NCBI GenBank assembly: GCA_007026445.1
Contig: VDMD01000024.1
Coordinates: forward strand, 62,001 to 126,000
Reading direction: 5' to 3'
Source: Schizophyllum amplum
Taxonomy: Eukaryota > Basidiomycota > Agaricomycetes > Agaricales > Schizophyllaceae
Length of the DNA: 64,000 nt
A model generated the notes under the pieces. That model saw only the letters and a program-made list of their open reading frames with translations, was not told the DNA's origin and did not search any database. Position numbers and translations under genes: made by a program. Below, piece after piece: positions 20,580 to 31,500 of this stretch; the first letter of the stretch is position 1; every line of letters begins with the position of its first letter.

Positions 20580-22894
20580 CGCACCGCCGACGGGCGCATC
20601 AAACTTTGATGCGCCTGATCCCGACGCATACGCCGTTCGAATCGGCGATGCTTCGGCGGGACACGAGGACTCGGACCCCGACCCGCTCCAATTTCTTTCC
20701 GACTGCATTATTTCCGACTTTCAGCCGTCTTCACCCGATCCTTCCCTCTCATATTCTCGCCCTCCTCGTATACCTATGATATTTACCGATTTCTCGGACG
20801 CCATCACTCGAGTTCACCGCGCGCCGCTTGCCCAGTCCCACCCCAAAGATAATGAAATCTACAATCGTATTGTTTCCCCATACCCGCCCAACGCTTTCGC
20901 CGCCTCATTACGTACCATGAACGCAGAACAAGATCACCCCTTACTCATTCGCCACCTTACCTACGGTTTTCCCATCGGCAACCTGCCGAAACTCGAACAT
21001 AACGTTATCATCAGCAACGCCAAGTCGGTTACCGATAACTTCACGCCGGTCAAACAATGGATCGACACCGAGCTTGACGCCGGCCGCATCTCCGGCCCGT
21101 ATACGCTGGCCAGAATCAACGAAATCGCCCGTGGCCCCATATACTGCTCACCACTCCTCGTCGTCGTCACGGAGTCCGCCCCAGGCGTTCCCAAATACCA
21201 CATATGCCAGAATTTTTCGAAAGGCAACAAACGAACAGGCACTCCGGCGATCAACGCCATGACGCACAAGGCCGACTATCCCTGCCGTCTTGATACCGCT
21301 ACACACGTGGCCGATTGGGTCAGTCCGCGTTCGCTCCGTTGATTCCCCGCTAATTGTCTCCTATATTTTCCCGATACGACGATCAACATTCACCACGCGC
21401 ATACCACGCACTTCTTTCTTTCACGCGCATGCCACGCACTTCTTTCCCGGACGCGCATACCACGCACTTCTTTCCTGGACGCGCATACCACGCACTTCCC
21501 GCGCACACCACGCACTTCTTTATGACCCCCCCCCCCCCCCCCCCCCGCGGGCTGGACTGCAACTCATCACATCGTCACATCATCACATCATCACACGGCG
21601 CCTTTTCACCTTATCGCCGCCAGGTCGCAAACGCCAAGGACGGCACACGCGGATGCCCTTTCGATTTGTCGGCTTTCCACCGGACCGTACCAATCAGCCC
21701 GGACCACAAGCCCTACCTGCATTCCACCTAGGCAACGACTATTACTTCCCCCACACCAATTCGTTCGGCATGTCGCCCGCAAGCAGTCACGCCGGCCAAA
21801 TCGGGGAGCCGATCCGACGACGCTTCGAACATGAAGGCCTCGACCCGACATTCCGCTACGAGGACGACCTGCACGCCTGCATCACCCCGACGCCGGACGG
21901 CATGTTCGAGAAGGACGGCTACCGCTACACATTCGACCCCGACGATTCGATCAGTGCGCTCTCCCGCGTTGCCGACCTGAACTTGCCAATGCAGCTCAAG
22001 AAGTGCGGCACGGAGTTCTCGATCGTGGTCCCATACATCGGCTTCGCCTGGGACTACGGACCGGTGCGCCGGTGCAGCTTGCTCGAGGCGAAACGCATCA
22101 AGTTCATCTTGCGCATCGAATCGCTGCTCGCGCGCATACGCGCGAATTCGTGCTTATCGCTCAAGGACCTGGAGAAGATCCACGGCACCCTCCTACACGC
22201 ATCCTTCGTATACCAGGACGGCTCCTCACACTTGCCACCCATTGTCGCGGCTATGTATGGCTTCCTCGGCAACTACGATACTATGCGACGCGCCTCAAAC
22301 TCACTGCGTAAGACTTTCGAATGGTGGCTCACCCGGCTTCGCACCGACTCTCCATTCCGCATACTATACCCTATTCGCGCGCAGCAGGATCTCGGCCTTT
22401 ACGTCGACGCTTCCACCAGCTGGGGTGTGGGCATTTTGATCGGTGATCAATGGTACGCCTTCGAACTCGGTAACATGTGGAAATCCCCGGAGAAGCGCGG
22501 TCACGGCATATGCTGGCTCGAGGCAGTCGCACTCGAGCTCCTCTTCTACTTTCTTGGCGCGCGCGGACTCTGCAACTGCCGTCTGCTCATTCATTCAGAC
22601 AACTACGGTGCTATAGGCGCCCTACGGAAGGGCCGGAGCAGGAACGAGGCGATTAACCTCTGCGCGCGACGCTCTTCGGAGTACCTGGCGCGGCACCTGA
22701 TCGTCACGGACATCATTTACGTGGCGTCCGCCGAGAACCCGGCAGACCAGATTTCACGTGGGATCCTCGGATCACCGAAGAAGCGCTTGACGCGCGACTT
22801 CACTCTGCCCGCGAAATCGACCGCTTCCTCAAAGATGGGCGACCTCGCGTACTTGGACTTCCTGCACCTGCCCCTCGGGCCTCCCGTGCCTTGA
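20580..22894 (+). pseudogene. Reverse transcriptase / RNase H of the DIRS-like element, frame-broken
   Basis: Begins in a frame overlapping the end of gag. N-terminal RT part: YGFPIGNLPKLEHNVIISN (about 20962), DAGRISGPYTLARI (about 21074) and PIYCSPLLVVVTE (about 21136). It then stops at about 21342 and is followed by a repeat insertion. RT resumes with CPFDLSAFHRTVPISPDHKP (about 21654), shifts frame near 21720, and continues to the catalytic box FRYEDDLH (about 21851; YVDD is the commoner form). The RNase H part shows LGLYVDASTSWGVGIL (about 22394), EAVALELL and LIHSDNYGAIGAL (about 22587), then NPADQISRG (about 22738). By family knowledge it copies element RNA into DNA. The stop, insertion and frame change make this copy inactive. 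Confidence 0.75.
21383..21546 (+). repeat. Tandem array plus 21-bp C tract inside RT
   Basis: About five imperfect copies of a unit containing acgcgcataccacgcacttc, followed by a run of 21 C (21526-21546). It lies in a foreign stretch (about 21345-21620) that separates two conserved RT blocks. Confidence 0.85.
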
Positions 22895-24544
22895 CGCTCG
22901 CATTTCCTCGTTTCCTTCTCCTCCCAGGTAGGTGTCGTTTTATGCGACGCAGGCGTCCACTAATGTTTTACAGCTCTTCTTCCTCATCATGCACTAGCTC
23001 GTTAACCAAATCCCCGTCGCCCCGCCTTTCCCTCAACATCATTCCCCTTCCTTATTATGGCCTTCCCCTTCCTTCCATTCCTTCCATAGTCCCAGCAAGC
23101 CCCTCTTTACCTTTAGCTACTGCACATACACCTACACCAGCGCCTCCCACGCCCCACTGCACACCACCGATCCACACCCCGGCACTTCCCGCTGCACCCG
23201 TGGTTACATTCACCTCGCCGGCGACCTCCCCGCCAGTTCTGCACTGGGCGGGTCTCCTCACGACGCCCGAAGAACGTCTCGCCGGCGTCCGCAACTGGGT
23301 CAACGCCGCATTTCCCACCATCCGCCCTCGTCACTCCGCCCTCTCGCGCCGCCTTCACCCGAGCCCCTTTCGCCCTCACTGCGCCGCGCAAGACCGCCTG
23401 ACGCTCTGGACGTCACACCACGCGGAGGCGTTGCAAACGCGCATGGACGAGTACCTGCCGCTGATGCTACAAGCACAGGCGGTCAGGCAGGTGATCGCCG
23501 GCTACGAGCCCGGCACGCGCGAGGGCTACGGCTCCGGCCTCGTCAACTTCCACGTGATGTGTGACGAGGTCGGCATCGACGAGGCGACACGCATGCCCGC
23601 GCCGCCCGTGCTCCTTGCGGCGTTCGTCGCGCAGTACACCGGCACCTTTACCGACTCGACGGTCAAGAACTACCTCGCCGGCCTCGAGGCGTGGCACCAC
23701 ATCAACCAAGCGGAATGGCACGGCAATGAACGGCTCGTCCGCCTCGCCATGCGCGCTGTCACCAAAGCCAGTGTCGCCCTCAAGCGTCCACCTCGCCCGC
23801 CTGTCCTCCTCGCTCACCTCCACGCCCTTCGCGACTCCCTCATACTCGAGTCACCCCGTGACGCCGCCGTCTTCGCGCTCGCGCTCGCCGCCTTCTGGGG
23901 ATGCCGCCGCCTCGGGGAGCTCGTACCCGAGGCCGCGAAGAAATACGACCCGAAGCGCCATCTCCCGCGCGGCGCAAACGTCGTCCTTACGACATTCAGA
24001 GGCCTGGAGGCCATGTCATTCCATCTGCCATGGACGAAGACGACGGGCGCGGCGGGTGGCACCCTCATCCTCACACAAGCGCCCGACGACCCGCTCTGCC
24101 CGCTCGCAGCGTTCCACAACCATACGCGGCGGTCCCCGGGCATCGCCGGGGACCAATCATTCTTCGCATACATTCATTCCGATGGCAACGCGCGCTTGCT
24201 CATCAAGGGCGACGTCGTGAACGCCATAAATGGTTTGCATTCTTTCTTTATAGCTTTCTTTGTCTCACCTTCCGACTTTCCTAGCGGCGGCGGCACACAT
24301 GTGCCTCGAGATTATTCTTGGGCATAGCCTCCGCATTGGTGGGAGCCTCGAGTACCTCCTCGAAGGTGTCAAGATCGAGTTCATCATGCAGCTGGGAGGC
24401 TGGACTTCAACCTGTTTCCTTATATATTGGCGTCGTCTTTATTTAATCGTTCCCGCGGGAATCATCACCGCGCGTGTGCGCGCTCAAGTCGAAGATTTCG
24501 AGCGTTGCCATCCTATTGATACTTCGGATGTTTTCTTTTCGTAA
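22891..24544 (+). CDS. Tyrosine recombinase of the DIRS-like element
   Basis: Follows RT with a 4-base overlap. After a Pro/Ser-rich leader the core-binding part reads GTREGYGSGLVNFHVMCDE and TVKNYLAGLEAWHHINQ (about 23517-23715). The catalytic part has the first arginine in AFWGCRRLGELV (about 23893) and the LPWTKT strand (about 24027). After a likely 50-60-bp intron (about 24231-24284) come GHSLRIGGSLEYLLEG (the H-x-x-R box, about 24326) and GGWTSTCFLIYWRR with the nucleophilic tyrosine (about 24431). It ends at TAA 24542-24544. The enzyme would integrate circular element DNA without target duplication. The R-HxxR-Y set is complete, so it may still be functional if expressed. The start codon is uncertain. 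Confidence 0.75.
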
Positions 24545-24831
24545 CTAAGTGGCCCTTCTTATTCCGTTAACCTTCAATGTATTGTATTGTTCTTCCCAAC
24601 TTGGGTTCGGTTTGACATTCGACAAAATAAAGTACGATGGCCTTCACGCAGCTCAGTTTGGGGCCGAAGGCCTCTGCCACCATCGGCCTCGCACGGCTTC
24701 GCCTTGGAGCTGCGCTCTGGCTTGGGCTGCTTCGGCCTTGGCCGATGGCGGCATTTGCCTGTCGGTCAGACCGGAGTCCCCTCGCAGTGTACTGTCGGCG
24801 ACGTCCGGCCGCCCGCGCGGGACCTGTGAAT

Positions 24832-25103
24832 ATCACGTGTCACGTGATGGTTGATATTCCCCCCCGCGGTGCTGGTCGGGCTTCGCCCGACATGGCAAAC
24901 CCCGGATTCGCTGAATCCGGGTTTCCTTTCTTTCATGCTCATATATCGTCCTCTATTGACATTCCGTACTATATACATGGACGTGCTATACGCGCGGGCG
25001 GCACCGCCGCCTGCGCTCCTGGGATGACGGCGCGTGGCTGATCTATGATCAGCCGCGTGCCTTGCCTCTTCTCCTCTTCCCCTGGCAGACCAGAGTCTGC
25101 CCG
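24832..25103. repeat. Cluster of five short perfect hairpins at the 3' end of the DIRS-like element
   Basis: 24832-24848 (atcacgtg-t-cacgtgat), 24875-24891 (gtcgggc-ttc-gcccgac), 24901-24921 (cccggattc-gct-gaatccggg), 25036-25054 (ggctgatc-tat-gatcagcc) and 25086-25103 (ggcagac-caga-gtctgcc). All lie between the recombinase stop and the right inverted end, in sequence with no gene. Confidence 0.85.
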
Positions 25104-25109
25104 GAGCCC

Positions 25110-25123
25110 TTAGCTTGCCTGAG
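25110..25123 (-). repeat. Right inverted end of DIRS-like element
   Basis: ccttagcttgcctg, exact complement of 15093-15106; marks the right limit of the transposon island, about 475 bp before the apc1 start codon. Confidence 0.55.
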
Positions 25124-25468
25124 AATGGTTTGTTCGGCACTTCCTGGTAATGTTCGCGAGATCACACCGTGATTTTTGCTATCGTTACTACGTGGTAGAA
25201 ACATCCTGGTTCGCCGTGTACACTGTACAGTAACTAAAACGGATCACGAGAAGCCTGCTAGACCAGGAAATAGCCCGAAAGATGTCTCAAGGCGAACGAT
25301 GGAGTTCATGTTCTCTCGAGCCGCTGCCGATGATGCGTGGGAACTTATCTCGGGATTCGCCGCATCGCCTCGCCCCTGCCGCCTGGCGCGCGCATGTGGG
25401 GTACCTTGCGGTAGGACGGCGTACTCAAGCACCACAAGAGCGGTGTGGTAGAGGAATTGCGCCCTGTG

Positions 25469-25551
25469 TATATATAAGCCGGATGTGGAACCGCGCATGC
25501 CCACCCCCAGTCCCTAGTATGGCGAAAATACGGACCGGACATCCGGCGTGA
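25469..25551 (+). promoter_or_regulatory. TATA-like box and two tiny uORFs upstream of apc1
   Basis: tatatataag at 25469-25478 lies about 120 bp before the apc1 ATG. Between them are two complete short frames back to back: 25497-25517 (MPTPSP-stop) and 25519-25551 (MAKIRTGHPA-stop). If transcription starts near the TATA box, both would be in the leader and could reduce apc1 translation. The transcription start is not known. Confidence 0.4.
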
Positions 25552-25598
25552 CAACGGAGAGGCGCGCACGACGCGATCGAGCCTTTCAGAGTGGCGCC

Positions 25599-28500
25599 AT
25601 GGGGTCCGTCGTAGGGCCAGTGTATGTGGACTGCGAAGGCGAGTATCGATCTGCCGCACAAAAGTCCCTGCGCCACGTCTGCCGATCAGGACTCAGACCC
25701 GCGTCCGCGCTGCTCGGCGCGATCCGCGCAGCGCTGGGAGCAGGAGCCACCGACAAGACACGATCATGCCTGTGGGGCGACGGGACGCGCATCGACTACA
25801 CGGCTACGCGACTAGCCATCTCACGCGGAGGAGCTATCATGCACACCATGGACTTTGAACCGCAAGACCAGAGGATCGAGTACGCGTTGCTGGCGAACGC
25901 GCGTGTGGCCGTGTCGGCGGCCTCAGTGTGGTCCGGATCGCGCGCTCAAGCGCGGTACCCGACAACGGCGCCTACACCGCACGCACCGCGGGACACGTTC
26001 GGGCCATTTGGACGCGTAGGCGCAGCGTCAGGACGCGATGACTGGGTCGACGACGCGACTACCATCCTTGGCGTCTATGTCTTTCTGCGCAGCCAAACCA
26101 TCCTCTACACCCTTGACCATCCCGCCCATGCTCCGCCCGCTCTTCAGATCTCTGCTCTGCCCGTCAGCGTCCGCCGCGCCTGGCCACTGTACCCAGCTGG
26201 CGTCATTGTACAGCGCACGCTGGATCCCGACGAACGCTCATCCGACGCCGACGAGCTCCTCCCCACGCTTTTCTCCATCACTTCGCCGACAACCGAACCC
26301 GGCGTGGTCGCTGAGGCCCCATCGGGCGGCATTGCGCGCATACGCGCTCTCACCGCCAGCCATGCCGCCAACGGAGAACCTCTACCGGCTCTAGAGCATG
26401 TTGTTTGGACGGCCGACTTCTCGATATCCAGTGCGTTTACCATCGAATACTCAAGCTTCATTACTCACCTGTTCGATACCTATCTGCTCGCAGCAACATC
26501 GGACGAGGCCCTCAACTCCCTCCTGCTCACGGTCCGCGACAACACCATCACCCTCTGGCGATACGCCTGCATCCCCGAACGAGGCGGACTAGAGATTCGC
26601 GGCATCTGGGGCACTGCAGGAGGAGACCACAACGGCACCCTTCCCGATACCACCCATTCAAACACCACCTTCTCCAATGCCACCCTCCCATCTGCCGCAG
26701 CTCGCTCAAGCGCAGCCCGGAAGAGCCCCTCGGAGGTCCCTCTGACCGCCCTCCCTTCCATGCCTCCGGCGCTCAACACCACGCTTACCATGGCAGATAT
26801 GATGGAAGCCGCGGAAAGGTACGCGCGCCTGGTTCCCTCGTTCCCTCCCATCTCGTCCATTCTCTGTCCCCCATTCTCTTCCCGCACTCTAGATTGTCCA
26901 CTAACGTTTACCATCAGGTCCAAGGGAGGCAAAAATGCGAATACCACGACTCCAGGTTCGCTACATGTCTCACATTGCTCCCTCCTTGCTCTTCAATGTG
27001 CCGACTCTTAAACCCCGCCAACTCATTCAATCACCCTTCCTCTTCACCCAACTAATGAACATTACCCATCCCAGCAACCTTCAAACGCACTGGCCGCCGC
27101 GTCCTATCAAGCGACCTCACGGACGCCGTCGACCGCATGGCGCTCGTTGGGCAGGAGGACGAAGAGGAGGAGGAGGACAGGGGCCCTCGGCTAGCAGGGC
27201 CGTGTGAGTTCGCGTCTGCTACTTCTCTTCGACCTTTTCTTTCTTGGCTTGAACGAAGTACTTGCATGGGGTGGACGGTTGCATGGACAATAGACGCAGG
27301 CATGAGCTTCGCCCTCGCCGGGCGCGAAACTGACACGGGCTTGACGATGTCACGGACCTGCCGCCCACTTAAAGCCACCCACTTACGCTCCTGCAGCATC
27401 CACCCGTCTCCCCATCCCGCCCCTGCGTCATAATGATCGGGTCAGCGCCCACGTTTGGGTTGAAAAGCTCGCGCGTATCGACATGGGGTGAGCATCTTGA
27501 TGCATTTCATTCGTTTCATCTACGCGACTCTCCTTCAGGCTACACGTCCTTGTTCCAGTCTACTGGCCTCCCCTACAGGATGTACGAGGGCTGACAACCG
27601 ACCTCCCACAGGTCCGTCCCGCCTCCGAAAGCCTCTTCCTCCGACCTCTCCGACCTCGACCTTTCCGACCTCTCTGCCGCCCTCTTCGACGTGCGCAACG
27701 AGCGCGGCCTCCTCGCCGTATCATCGCGCGTCCGCAACAAGGTCTGGGTCTGGGCAGTGGGGCAGGGGCAGGGCGGGGTGGAGGAAGAAGGAGAGGTGGC
27801 ATATCGAGACGAGAGGGGACAGAAGGAAGACAAGGCAGATGCAACAGAAACGACGTTGGCGAACGACACGACCTCGAACGAGACGACGTTGATGAATGAT
27901 ACCACAACCGCGACCTCAACCAGGCCACCGAACGCCACGACCACCGAGTCGCATGGCCCGGCAACGGCGGGCACCTCCAGCCAGCCTGACGACAAGGCCG
28001 AAGCGGAGGAGAACATCGGAGCCCACGTCGTTGCTACATTGGAGGGTGTGTCCGTTGCCGCTGTGCGGGCGACGCGTGCTGGGTCGTGGGAAAGTGAGTC
28101 TTAAATGCTTTTTCATCTATATCCTCCCCTGCGATGCGATTCTCGGCGACGCCGGATTTGTGGTCGATGACGGGACATTATGTGATTCGATGCGGCTACT
28201 CTTATGCATCAGAGATATGGTAACTTGTGCTGACCAAACATACAGCGGAAACTCCGATCATCGACGCGGGTAGTGCAGCTTTAACCACAGACGCCTACGT
28301 GAGTCGCGTTTGCTTGCCCCTGGTGCCACGCAGTCTGTTTTTCACCCTGATTACTCACGGAACGGGTGCATACAGACAAGGTCGGGCAGCCAGTCCAGCA
28401 TATCCTCTCAGTCTAGTGAGTTCATTCCCAAGCCTGTTTCGATCAGGCTTTCCCTTAGGCCAAAACTATGTCATAAGCCTTCCTTCATCAATATATACTT

Positions 28501-31500
28501 TCAGATTCTCTCTTCTGCGTGTATTCGTCCTCATATGTGGATGTTCTTTCTTCGGGATTGGTTCTGACCTAGGCCTCCGCAGGCGCCAATTCTTCAACAC
28601 CTACTGCTTCGACTATAAGCAACTCTGCGTCCACCCTTAGCAACTACCCCCCCGCGGCGGATTTGAATGGAGTGCCGGGAGAGACGCCCGCTACGACGCG
28701 ACCCGGCACACCAGTACCGACGTCGGCAGCGAGCGTTGCTGAATCATCGAAAGGTTTGTCCTGGCGACTTTTATGAGATTGATCTTCATCTGCACGTCGT
28801 GCTTGCCCCCTTCTTCTGTTCCACCCTGCATTCTCATGACGGCTGGCCATCATCCCATTATTCGTTCCTTCCTGCAGGTGGACGCCCCTCCGATCTTCTT
28901 CGCCTTCCCTTTGCGTCTTGATCAAACCCTTTGATCAAATTATCTCACGCACAGTTACAGAGTCAGGCCCTCCTCCTGTTGCTGGAGAGTTACTCCGTAA
29001 AGAACTCGCCGAGTCCGCTGCCCTCCTCCGCCCGAAGATCATGGCCAGTGATGGTAAGTTCGTTTTCTGAGTCGTACAGCCCATGCACTTCCCCCTCATC
29101 GAGATTCACTAACGGCTTCACGCAGGCGTTGTACTCGATCTAGCGCTCATAACGGCTCACGGAGAGCTGCGTGTTCTGCGAAATCCGGAGCAGGTGCTTG
29201 ATGTGCGCGTGGTTCTCCATGACGGGATACCTGTCGTACCCGAAACACGCGACGGTGCGTTCAAGAGACCCTGTCGGTCAAGCTGACTGAAGTTCTCAAT
29301 ATATATACAGACGCGATGGACGTCGATCCGCCGACGCATATACCGGCAGGGCCTGTAGGTCAGACGCTGAAGCGGCGTCTTGTGGCCGTAGAACCGGGCC
29401 ACAGTGGAGGTGTAGGGCTCATATGGCAAACCAAAGGTGGGTCTGTCGTTCGATCCCAATGGCGCGTATGAGTAGCATACGTGGTCCGCTCGATGCCCAT
29501 GTTGATGCAGTGAACTGGTCGGTGTCTGTCCCGCGCCTTCGATCTTACTGGTTTTGCAGAATCACCCACGCTATCCCGGATACCAGATCTCGATAAGCAT
29601 GGCGCACCCATGGAGATGGATCCCTCGCACCCCCCTCATCTGACACGGACTCCCCTACGGCCGCGACTTGCACCAAGATGTGCACTGACCCGTCGCATCT
29701 TTCACGCGCTCAGTCTCGCACTTCCCGCCAATATCGCCTGGCGTATATACTCCACGTGGGCATGCATCGTATTCGGGACGCACGAGGCAGGCGACGCTGC
29801 CCACAACGCCTTGTGCGGCGGTGACATGCGTGTCGAGCGTGAATACCCAGCATTTTGCACGGCGTTCTGCACGTCGTTGGCTATACCCCCACCTCCGCAG
29901 GAGATGACTGAGAGCACCTCGTCGTTTGATGCCCTCTCTCGCTCGTCCTCAGCGAGACGCTTTCGTGAGGATCCAGTGTTGCGGAACATGCGACGTCCGG
30001 CTTCAGTCAACACCGCACCGAGTACCACGTCGTTTTCCGCAGCGACAGATATTCCGCATGGGGTGCTTGGATCTGCCTTATGGGCCGTACATCTGGTATT
30101 CCAAGGTATGTGTATCGATGCAGCATCTATTTCTCTGCGAAGTAGGAAGAACCTACGTGGGCTGATCAGTTGTCGCATATCACGTTAGAACTTTCACTTA
30201 TGCCGGCGATGTGGAATGCGTTGCGGAGACTTGCGCCGCTTGCAGTGGCTGTAGCTATGCGCATCCGTCCCGAATGGGCGGATGGATACGCCAGGATGTG
30301 TCCAGAGGATGTTTTGCGGAACCTTCACGACGCGGACTCCGTAGTGGGCTGGCCGAGCGTAGCCGAAGTCGGTAAGTAACTGTACTTCGTTGCATAGAGT
30401 CGTTGTGACAACGCTGACCCGTTTCGCAGTTGCGCTAGACAATCGGCTTCCAGGCCTTGCACCCGACGTTGCGTCCTTCTGTCTCGGAAAGCTTGGGTCG
30501 CCCGAGTGGTACGTCTTACATGCCATCCAACTTGTTCTCTTCACCATGATTTGCTGTCGCATGGGCCGTACTTCTTTCGCCGCTAGATTTGCATACTTCT
30601 CTGCAACTTATCTGACCGCAATCTGCAACTCATGATCTCCCTCTAGGAATATCCCGCCTCTTGCTATCGATGCTTTTTGCAGTGATGCTTCGCGCGAATA
30701 CGGAGCTGTTGCTCCGTTGCCTACCGTTAGTAATGCCTCTTCAGTCTCGCGTTGCACTTTTCCCATTGTTCGTCTAGGTCGGCCTCGTTCGCGCCATATA
30801 TGAGCGCCTCGCAGGCGGGCCTCGACGCGATGGACATGGGCCCGGCACAGGTATACGTACCCTACCAGGTGTGCCGCGTCCAGCGTCCCCACCTAAGCCA
30901 GGACGTGGCGATACCCTTCCACGGAGTGGAGATCAGTCCCCTCATAAGGAGGCAAAAGGAGGGCCCGTCCCAAGAGGCGATGATTTGCCACAGTCGCCAA
31001 CCAAGCAGGCAACTGGCAATGCTCGTGGTTCGCAGGCGCCGTCACCCGTCCGACAAGCGGGCAGCGGCAGAAGCATTCGTGCGCGCTCTCCGACCAAGAG
31101 CGAACGCACCGCGGCCGTGACAATTAGTACGCTTTCACCCGCAGAGTCATCAGGAGGTTAACATGCTACAGTACTTGGACGAACTCTTCAAAAGGATTCC
31201 GAAAGTCAAGCCGCCCCTCCGTCGGGATCGCGCTCACAGTCAGTTCAACCACAAGGCGATGTTACGTTATCCGGAAGCGTCTCGTACATTGGCAAGCCGA
31301 CGCTCAGCGATCCTGCGATGGGACCGCGCTCTACTGCCTCGTCACGGGTAGTCAACGTTCCTGTCCAGTCCACCTCTCAGCTTCGTGCAGAGGAAGCCGT
31401 GACTTTCATGCTCTCGCTTCAACTTCCCTTGACGTTCATTGACGGCCTGACTCTCGGTCTCGCAGCACCGATACGAGAGGCATTGCGCACTGTGCAAGTA

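Larger units (their letters stand above)
15295..20609 (+). pseudogene. Gag-like ORF1 of the DIRS-like element, split by insertion B2
   Basis: The first part (ATG 15295 to 16057) has a Gly/Pro/Ser-rich start (MSGNNNGPASG), then a globular part with FDFQAWMKVPAATP and a charged stretch rich in EKADKADAERQEKEARK. The second part (19545-20609) continues VADQNNIKTRT and ends with an Arg/Asp-rich linker and cysteine-histidine clusters: CFVCGGAHTTFEH (about 20311) and CIRYNTGACK ... CGLCLGTHG (about 20448-20550). These resemble the nucleic-acid-binding knuckles of YR-retrotransposon Gag. The halves share the duplicated GCCGACC (16051-16057, 19545-19551); dropping the insert and one duplicate gives a continuous frame across LRLVAD-QNNIK. 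The insert makes the present copy non-functional. Confidence 0.75.
15093..25123 (+). mobile_element. DIRS-like tyrosine-recombinase retrotransposon, interrupted
   Basis: Order gag, reverse transcriptase/RNase H, tyrosine recombinase, bounded by short inverted ends: caggcaagctaagg at 15093-15106 and its complement at 25110-25123. Inverted ends, overlapping frames and a tyrosine recombinase in place of an integrase are the DIRS layout, in which integration leaves no target duplication. Subtracting the B2 insert gives about 6.5 kb. Gag is split by B2, RT is broken by a repeat insertion and a frame change, and the recombinase retains its catalytic landmarks. The 14-bp ends are shorter than usual for DIRS, so the outer limits are provisional; an internal complementary region was not found by eye. 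Confidence 0.7.

Noticed and set aside
15093..25123. LTR-type (Gypsy/Copia) retrotransposon
   Set aside because: No long direct terminal repeats, no integrase or aspartic protease motif; a tyrosine recombinase follows RNase H.
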